Source: Pseudomonadota bacterium (GTDB lineage: Bacteria > Pseudomonadota > Gammaproteobacteria > Xanthomonadales > Xanthomonadaceae). Taken from it: a DNA stretch of 11,703 bases. How positions within the stretch are numbered: the first letter of the stretch is position 1; each line of letters begins with the position of its first letter. The notes beneath the pieces were generated by a model, which saw only the letters and a program-made list of their open reading frames with translations, was not told the origin of the DNA and ran no database searches. This document shows, in pieces, positions 8,200 to 11,703 of this stretch. The position numbers and the translations under genes were made by a program. The stretch covers positions 1 to 11,703 of the forward strand of contig JANXZP010000154.1 in NCBI GenBank assembly GCA_025355485.1, read 5' to 3'.

Positions 8200-8207
8200 G
8201 GGGGGGG
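8200..8207 (+). repeat. Homopolymeric run of eight G
   Basis: Eight consecutive G residues lie seven bases before the ATG at 8215, in the position of a ribosome-binding site. G runs of this length can pair with the anti-Shine-Dalgarno region and can also vary in length by slippage, which would change the spacing to the start codon. Confidence 0.5.
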
Positions 8208-8214
8208 TGACAGG

Positions 8215-8457
8215 ATGGATGACAAGCGGCGCCAGACCGAAAAAGAGCTCGCGATTTCGCTGAAACGCGAACTCAACGAGGAGCAACGGATGACCCTGTC
8301 CGATCTCGAGCGTTTCGGCTGGGAGCTGAAGTTCATCCGCCGGCCGCTGTTCCAGCCGTCCATCGCGGTCGTGTTCGATTCCGACCGCAAGAAGTTCGCG
8401 GTGCTGGAACCGGACGGAACGCTCAACGAGAACCCGGGCATCACTATCCGCCCCTGA
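8215..8457 (+). CDS. Small conserved-looking protein of unknown function
   Basis: An 80-residue hydrophilic protein with no signal peptide or membrane segment. The first 30 residues are charged and helical in character (KRRQTEKELAISLKRELNEE). The rest looks like a compact beta-rich unit: LERFGWELKFIRRPLF, then PSIAVVFDSDRKKFAVLEPD, then GTLNENPGITIRP. I have the impression of similar small proteins in other gammaproteobacteria, but cannot name a family and assign no function. The frame is open far upstream over selO antisense; the ATG at 8215 is preferred because a purine-rich tract precedes it (an ATG at 8179 would add 12 residues). The candidate promoter at 8144-8171 fits this start. The gene is convergent with the GNAT gene, only 15 bases away. 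Confidence 0.72.
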   Translation: MDDKRRQTEKELAISLKRELNEEQRMTLSDLERFGWELKFIRRPLFQPSIAVVFDSDRKKFAVLEPDGTLNENPGITIRP

Positions 8458-8472
8458 ATCCTGTCGTGACTC

Positions 8473-9069
8473 TCAAGCGATCGCTGGCGACCCGTCGGCG
8501 GATCGCGTGCGCGAGCCCGTCCGATGCTCGGCCAGCCAGTCGGCGGCGTCGCACTCGAACCATGCCAGCGGCTCCCCGCCATACGCAGGGTGCGCGAGTG
8601 TTCGTTCGCCATGCCGATGCAGACCCGCCTTCAGCAGCACGTGCTGCGAAGCGAAATTCGGCAGGTCGGTGATCGCGACGATCTGCGCCAATCCCAATTT
8701 CTCGAATCCGAAGTGCAGCAGCGCGATGCTCATCTCGGTCGCATAGCCGAGACCCCAATACGGCCGCAGCAGGACGTAGCCGACCTGGATGTGCGCCTCG
8801 CCCTGGATGTGGTTGAGCAGGTGCATGCCGATGCAGGCGCCGCCCGCGCGTTCCAGGGTCGCCCAGATGCCGAGGCCCGGATGCTGTTCGTAATAGTCGA
8901 GGATGCGCGTCTTCAGGATCTCCTCGGTTTTCGCGCGATCCTTCACGCCGCCGACATGGCGCATCACTTCCTCGTCGCTGTTCATGCGATCGAGAAAATC
9001 CAGGTCGTCCGGCGTGAAGCGCCGCAACGCGAGGCGCTCGGTGGTCGGAAGCGCGTGGTTCACCGGCAT
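8473..9069 (-). CDS. GNAT family N-acetyltransferase (RimJ/RimL type)
   Basis: A 198-residue cytosolic acetyltransferase of the acetyl-CoA-dependent GNAT superfamily, in the RimJ/RimL-like subgroup that acts on protein N-termini or small amines. It opens with the subgroup pattern LPTTERLALRRFTPDDLDFL (7-26). Motif A with the acetyl-CoA pyrophosphate loop is HIQVGYVLLRPYWGLGYATE (93-112). Motif B is ITDLPNFASQHVLLKAGL (133-150). The substrate is not predictable. The start at 9069 lies just after the stop codon of the methyltransferase gene (four-base gap), and no good ribosome site precedes it, so translation is probably coupled to the upstream gene. The longer frame to 9135 would overlap the methyltransferase and adds nothing family-like. 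The last 15 residues are low-complexity. Confidence 0.9.
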   Translation of the reverse strand: MPVNHALPTTERLALRRFTPDDLDFLDRMNSDEEVMRHVGGVKDRAKTEEILKTRILDYYEQHPGLGIWATLERAGGACIGMHLLNHIQGEAHIQVGYVLLRPYWGLGYATEMSIALLHFGFEKLGLAQIVAITDLPNFASQHVLLKAGLHRHGERTLAHPAYGGEPLAWFECDAADWLAEHRTGSRTRSADGSPAIA

Positions 9070-9073
9070 GCGC

Positions 9074-9925
9074 TCAACGCCAGGCTCCCGGCGCTCTTGG
9101 CGCGGCGGGCTTGTGGCCGGAAACGACCGGCACATGCCACACCGCGTAATGCGGCGGCGTTTCGATCGCTTCGATCATCGCATCGAAATCCGCGGTCACA
9201 TCACTCACCTTGCGTCCGGTGGCATCGGCCAACGGCTCGGCGTAACCATCGCGCCACGCGCGCATGATGCCGGCGAAGATGTGGCGCGGAACCCGCAGCG
9301 TATCCACGGTGATGAAGTCCATCACGATTTCGCGGTAGCCGCGTTGCTCCAGCAGCGGCGGCGTATGCCGACCGATCCGTCCATCGCAGCCGATGCCCTG
9401 CAGGAACACGACCGCATTCTTGTTCCAGAAATCGTCCGGGTCGCGCCCACCGATGATGGGCATGTGCAACATGCCGTAGTCCTCCGACAACAGGTGCAGC
9501 CAGCCGCCAGGTTTGAGCACGCGGTCGATTTCGTCCATCACCGTCCCGAAATGCGGCACTGCCTGCGACATGTGGCGGCACACCACCAGATCGAAACCCG
9601 CGTCGTTGAAATCCAGCGCGAACGCATCGCCGAGGTCGAACCGCACGCGATCCTCGAAGCCGGCGTTGTCGCGGCGCGCAAGCGCGAGGTTGCCTTCGAG
9701 GATATCCACGCCGACCAGCGACGCCTGCGGATAACGCAACGCCAATCGCCGCGTGATCTCGCCGGTGCCGCAGCCGAGGTCGAGGATGCGCAGCGGCCCG
9801 GACAATCCATAGCGGTCGAACAGGCGCAGCTCCTGCGGCCAGATCGCCTCGGCCTGGTGCGCCAGCGTGCGCGCCATGGACTCATCGCCCATTTGCCCGG
9901 CTTGCGGGTTGTGATCGTGGCTCAT
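9074..9925 (-). CDS. Class I SAM-dependent methyltransferase
   Basis: A 283-residue soluble protein with a class I Rossmann-fold methyltransferase core. Motif I is ILDLGCGTGEITRRLA (47-62), the acidic loop is VGVD (71-74), and a further motif reads FDLGDAFALDFNDAGFDLVV (about 95-114), followed by VMDEIDRVLKPGGWLHLL. The C-terminal 120 residues (including DPDDFWNKNAVVFLQG and HTPPLLEQRGYREI) are outside the core and may form the substrate-binding part. The substrate is unknown; the general pattern is that of UbiE/Tam-like small-molecule methylases. It is the first gene of a two-gene unit with the GNAT acetyltransferase. It is divergent from the RNase gene, with 128 bases between the start codons. 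M17 is an alternative start, but the ATG at 9925 keeps the helical lead-in. Confidence 0.92.
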   Translation of the reverse strand: MSHDHNPQAGQMGDESMARTLAHQAEAIWPQELRLFDRYGLSGPLRILDLGCGTGEITRRLALRYPQASLVGVDILEGNLALARRDNAGFEDRVRFDLGDAFALDFNDAGFDLVVCRHMSQAVPHFGTVMDEIDRVLKPGGWLHLLSEDYGMLHMPIIGGRDPDDFWNKNAVVFLQGIGCDGRIGRHTPPLLEQRGYREIVMDFITVDTLRVPRHIFAGIMRAWRDGYAEPLADATGRKVSDVTADFDAMIEAIETPPHYAVWHVPVVSGHKPAAPRAPGAWR

Positions 9926-9994
9926 GCGGCACCACCGCGTTGTAGCGAACTCATGCCGTAGATGATGCCCAAAGCGCGCGGCGATGGATACGGC

Positions 9995-10024
9995 CTGAAG
10001 TCACGACCTTCTGCCGCATACAAT
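9995..10024 (+). promoter_or_regulatory. Candidate promoter of the RNase-barstar operon
   Basis: TACAAT at 10019-10024 is a good -10 box. CTGAAG at 9995-10000, 18 bases upstream, is a weak -35 box. Transcription would start near 10031, at the edge of the perfect palindrome described in the next entry, leaving a leader of about 23 bases with GGGA as ribosome site. Confidence 0.4.
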
Positions 10025-10029
10025 GACGG

Positions 10030-10043
10030 CGGTTCGCGAACCG
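10030..10043. promoter_or_regulatory. Perfect 14-bp palindrome before the RNase gene
   Basis: CGGTTCGCGAACCG is fully self-complementary. It ends ten bases before the RNase start codon and covers the predicted transcription start and the approach to the ribosome site (GGGA overlaps its right edge). It could be an operator bound by a dimeric regulator or, in RNA, a hairpin limiting translation of a toxic enzyme. No regulator gene is present in the window. Confidence 0.45.
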
Positions 10044-10053
10044 GGAAAACCGC

Positions 10054-10479
10054 ATGCGCAAATCGGGGTACTGGCTGGTCGCCTTGCTGCTGCTCGGGGC
10101 GTGGCTGTGGTCGCAGCACCAGCCTTCGCAGCAGCCGACAGTGCATCACGCGGCATCCACCGCCGCTGCGGGCCAGCCGACGCCTTCGCACGAAACGGCC
10201 GCGCTGCCCGCATTCCTGCCGCACGAAGCGCATGATACCCTGCGCCTGATCGCGCAAGGCGGTCCGTTTGCGCATCCGCAGGACGGCAACGTGTTCGGCA
10301 ATCGCGAAGGCCATCTGCCGACCATGCCGCGCGGCTACTACCGCGAATACACGGTGGAGACGCCCGGACTGGATTATCGCGGCGCGCGGCGCATCATCGC
10401 CGGCGGCGATCCGCCCGTCGTCTATTACTACACCGACGATCACTACGACCATTTCCGCGCGTTCGAGGTGCAGCGATGA
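10054..10479 (+). CDS. Exported guanyl-specific ribonuclease, barnase (N1/T1) family
   Basis: A 141-residue RNase. Residues 5-20 are a hydrophobic signal peptide or membrane anchor (GYWLVALLLLGAWLW); a Q/P/A-rich linker (21-52) and then the catalytic domain (53-141) follow. There is no lipobox cysteine. The barnase core aligns by eye: FLPHEAHDTLRLI corresponds to the barnase N-terminal helix, FGNREGHLP to the guanine-binding region, and E98 (YREYTV), R109, R113 (GARRII) and H130 (TDDHYDHF) match barnase E73, R83, R87 and H102. All catalytic residues are present, so it should cleave single-stranded RNA after G. Its stop overlaps the barstar start in ATGA, the usual toxin-inhibitor arrangement. 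The role may be extracellular RNA use or competition. A long opposite-strand frame here is a shadow. Confidence 0.95.
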   Translation: MRKSGYWLVALLLLGAWLWSQHQPSQQPTVHHAASTAAAGQPTPSHETAALPAFLPHEAHDTLRLIAQGGPFAHPQDGNVFGNREGHLPTMPRGYYREYTVETPGLDYRGARRIIAGGDPPVVYYYTDDHYDHFRAFEVQR

Positions 10480-10916
10480 CAGCGCCCGGTTTCGACTTCA
10501 CCGTGTTGAATCCATCCGATGTCGGCGCGTACCTGGTCGACAGCGACGACCTGCCCATGCTCGCTGCCGCCGCGCAAACCGCCGGTCGCGGCGTGCGGAG
10601 GATCGACCTGCACGGCTGCCGCGACAAGGCCACGCTGTTGCGACGCATCGCGGTCGCGCTGGAATTTCCGGAAGGTTTCGGCCGCAACTGGGACGCACTG
10701 TCAGACAGCTTGCGCGACCTGAGCTGGCTGCCCGCGGTCGGCCACGCATTCCTGTTCGAAAACGCCGACGCGATGCGCGATGCCGACGAAGACGACTTCG
10801 ACACCCTGCTCGACCTGATCGACGAAGCCGCTGACGCTTGGGCCAAACGCGGTGTTCCGATGTGGGCGTTCTTCGCGTTGTCGGATGATGCACTGGATGC
10901 ACTGGATGGGGGATGA
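10476..10916 (+). CDS. Barstar family ribonuclease inhibitor
   Basis: A 146-residue cytosolic protein of the barstar family, which blocks the active site of barnase-type RNases before export. The inhibitor signature is GFGRNWDALSDSLRDLSW (67-84). D73 and D77 occupy the positions of barstar D35 and D39, the acidic residues that enter the RNase active site. The protein is longer than the 90-residue barstar of Bacillus because of about 40 extra N-terminal residues (FTVLNPSDVGAYLVDSDDLP and onward), an extension I believe is common in proteobacterial members. The start ATG at 10476 overlaps the RNase stop codon, so the two are translationally coupled and inhibitor is made whenever RNase is. It ends the operon; no hairpin plus T-run terminator follows in the next 70 bases. 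Confidence 0.96.
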   Translation: MTAPGFDFTVLNPSDVGAYLVDSDDLPMLAAAAQTAGRGVRRIDLHGCRDKATLLRRIAVALEFPEGFGRNWDALSDSLRDLSWLPAVGHAFLFENADAMRDADEDDFDTLLDLIDEAADAWAKRGVPMWAFFALSDDALDALDGG

Positions 10917-10984
10917 AGGTGCCTGACGACTTTGGAAGAGCTCAGACCTGTGCCCGTGTTGAATGACCGCTTTCGACTGCGGAC

Positions 10985-11098
10985 TCAACCGATCGACGCA
11001 ACAGTTTGTCGATATCGTTCGGCTGGCGTCTCGTAGCCTAACGTCTTCCTCGGTCGTTCGTTGAGCTGCATGCTGTCATGAACGTCATTGAAAAGACG
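10985..11098 (-). pseudogene. 3' remnant of an IS30-like transposase
   Basis: Reading the minus strand to a TGA at 10985-10987 gives RLFNDVHDSMQ, then LNERPRKTLGYETPAER, then YRQTVASIG. The middle block is the well-known C-terminal signature of IS30-family transposases (LNxRPRKTLGxxTPAE), which follows the DDE catalytic core. Only about 37 residues survive and nothing upstream (above about 11100) resembles the rest, so the element is truncated. The DNA around the stop (ACTCAACCGATCGACGCAAC, 10983-11002) resembles an IS30-type terminal inverted repeat, as expected since these overlap the end of the gene. No second end is seen. Confidence 0.7.
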
Positions 11099-11126
11099 TG
11101 GACTAGCGACCGCATGCGCCTCGCAT

Positions 11127-11152
11127 TTATCACCACGGAAGCGGAGTGATAA
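11127..11152. repeat. Inverted repeat TTATCAC / GTGATAA
   Basis: TTATCAC (11127-11133) and GTGATAA (11146-11152) are exact reverse complements with a 12-base loop. The right arm runs directly into the ATAAG-T-CTTAT palindrome at 11149-11159. Two alternative hairpins could therefore compete for the shared ATAA. Confidence 0.45.
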
Positions 11153-11292
11153 GTCTTATGGGCACGCATGTGTCGGATAACGCGCCTCGAGCGACGATGC
11201 ATCGGCGCACGATCAGTGGGAAATTTCCTTGCCAAACAGTGGGGTCGAGGATTGACCTCATGTGCATGCGCAGCGCACGATAAGACTTATCG
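11149..11292. repeat. Pair of near-identical palindromes (GATAAG-CTTAT type)
   Basis: ATAAG-T-CTTAT at 11149-11159 (preceded by G) and CGATAAG-A-CTTATCG at 11278-11292 share the same core. Read in inverted orientation the similarity extends outward to about 18 of 23 positions (CGGRGYGATAAGTCTTAT followed by a GC-rich stretch). The centres are 131 bases apart. They may be two binding sites of one protein or ends of a small inverted element. Confidence 0.4.
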
Positions 11293-11306
11293 CCCCGGAT
11301 GCGGGG
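11267..11306. promoter_or_regulatory. Three abutting perfect dyads before the right-edge gene
   Basis: TGCGC-A-GCGCA (11267-11277), CGATAAG-A-CTTATCG (11278-11292) and CCCCG-GATG-CGGGG (11293-11306) follow one another with no base between them. A TATATA box (11307-11312) comes next, and the start codon at 11327 is 20 bases after the last dyad. The position suggests a control region (operator or leader hairpin) for the right-edge gene; -35 similarity is poor. Confidence 0.35.
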
Positions 11307-11326
11307 TATATATGTAGTTAGGCGCT

Positions 11327-11703
11327 ATGAATCCCGAGCTCGTCGTTGCTAGAAATTTCGCTTGGTGCGCCGAGTACGATGCCAGCTCGTTCTCGGGGCG
11401 ATTGCACGAAGACTGTCTCTGGGACCGAGGCGAATATTGGCTTCTAGAGCAGGCGCTGTACCAACTCGCGGGCGCGACCGAAATATCTCAGGAACTTACT
11501 TGGCGTTTGTTTCGCATCTTTAGCTACTGCTTTATGTCGTTTGGCTGTCACTTGGATCGGAACGATATCTTCAAAATATCCAACCTCAAGCGTCGAGAGG
11601 TCTATGAGTTCCGTGAGCGATTTCAGGTCGTGTTCGAAGGTTTCTTTTCGAGAGACATACCTAGCCAATATTGCTTCGAAGAGCAAAATCCTCTGTTGGC
11701 GGC
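11327..11703 (+). CDS. Partial gene, possible Imm41-type immunity protein
   Basis: From ATG at 11327 the frame is open to the window edge (125 complete codons). The protein is helical-looking and rich in aromatic and acidic residues: WCAEYDASSFSGRLHEDCLW, then DRGEYWLLEQALYQLAG, then WRLFRIFSYCFMSFGCHLDR, and EFRERFQVVFEGFFSRDIP followed by FEEQNPLLA. Such a non-repetitive, coherent composition marks a real gene. From memory it resembles Imm41 immunity proteins of polymorphic toxin systems (the EYWLLE, FRIFS, CHLD and VFEGFF blocks); I could not verify this. GC is lower than its neighbours (by hand, 53% in 11461-11520 and 40% in 11521-11580), which suggests recent acquisition. No Shine-Dalgarno site is evident; GTTAGGC precedes the start, as in integron cassettes. 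The toxin partner, if any, is outside the window. Confidence 0.7.
   Translation, partial: MNPELVVARNFAWCAEYDASSFSGRLHEDCLWDRGEYWLLEQALYQLAGATEISQELTWRLFRIFSYCFMSFGCHLDRNDIFKISNLKRREVYEFRERFQVVFEGFFSRDIPSQYCFEEQNPLLA

Larger units (their letters stand above)
10917..11326. other. Gene-free accessory segment with IS remnant and palindromes
   Basis: Some 410 bases without an intact gene. The left third carries an IS30-like transposase end; the right two thirds hold a cluster of perfect palindromes: ATAAG-T-CTTAT (11149-11159), CGATGCATCG (11195-11204), GGAAATTTCC (11219-11228) and three abutting dyads (11267-11306). No open frame here looks like a protein; the 65-residue minus-strand frame at 11038-11235 is not family-like. 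Confidence 0.6.

Noticed and set aside
9922..10452. 176-residue minus-strand frame opposite the RNase gene
   Set aside because: Low-complexity Arg/Val/Ala sequence without motifs; the plus-strand RNase has all catalytic residues.
11036..11323. Integron attC site (GCCTAAC at 11036-11042 and GTTAGGC at 11317-11323 just before an ATG)
   Set aside because: The GCCTAAC lies inside the IS30-like transposase tail, the 288-base span is too long for a normal attC, and the sequences inside the two boxes are not complementary. GCCAAAC at 11231 gives a better length (93 bases) but its inner arms do not pair either. Only the right-hand box looks cassette-like.
11444..11686. 80-residue minus-strand frame at the right edge
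   Set aside because: The plus-strand frame over the same DNA runs from a start codon to the edge with conserved-looking blocks. I cannot fully exclude the minus frame, but its sequence brings no family to mind and it has no visible ribosome site.

Overview
The window looks like chromosomal DNA of a GC-rich gammaproteobacterium, most likely of the Xanthomonadales/Lysobacterales (Rhodanobacteraceae or Xanthomonadaceae type). This lineage is inferred from overall gene character and GC-rich codon use; there is no rRNA or other marker gene to confirm it. I see no tRNA, rRNA, CRISPR array or intact insertion sequence.

Layout. From the left edge: a secreted S9-type (prolyl oligopeptidase family) peptidase on the minus strand, cut by the window so that only its first 478 residues are present; a DUF1801/YdeI-like protein (minus); a CDF metal-efflux transporter (plus); a GAF plus HD-GYP cyclic-di-GMP phosphodiesterase (plus); a glutathione-S-transferase-like protein (plus); an NADPH-dependent FMN reductase (minus); SelO/YdiU protein AMPylase (minus); an 80-residue conserved-looking protein of unknown function (plus); a methyltransferase-GNAT acetyltransferase pair reading as one operon (minus, genes 4 bases apart); then a barnase-like secreted ribonuclease overlapping a barstar inhibitor by 4 bases (plus).

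Right end. After barstar the character changes. About 410 bases without an intact gene hold the 3' end of an IS30-like transposase and a cluster of short palindromes. An open reading frame of clearly lower GC then begins at 11327 and runs off the window. Its protein resembles, from memory only, Imm41-type immunity proteins. The right end therefore looks like an accessory toxin/immunity spot with traces of insertion-sequence activity, next to housekeeping and stress genes.

How the genes relate. The left and middle parts are a series of short, mostly independent transcription units with stress and redox flavour (SelO, FMN reductase, GST-like protein, metal efflux, c-di-GMP turnover). The clearest functional unit is the RNase/barstar pair: an exported RNase, its cytosolic inhibitor translated from an ATGA overlap, a promoter-like box and a perfect 14-bp palindrome just before the RNase start codon. 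No large undescribed multi-gene system is evident. The best candidates for new biology are the regulatory palindromes, the partial immunity-like gene at the right edge and the small unknown protein.
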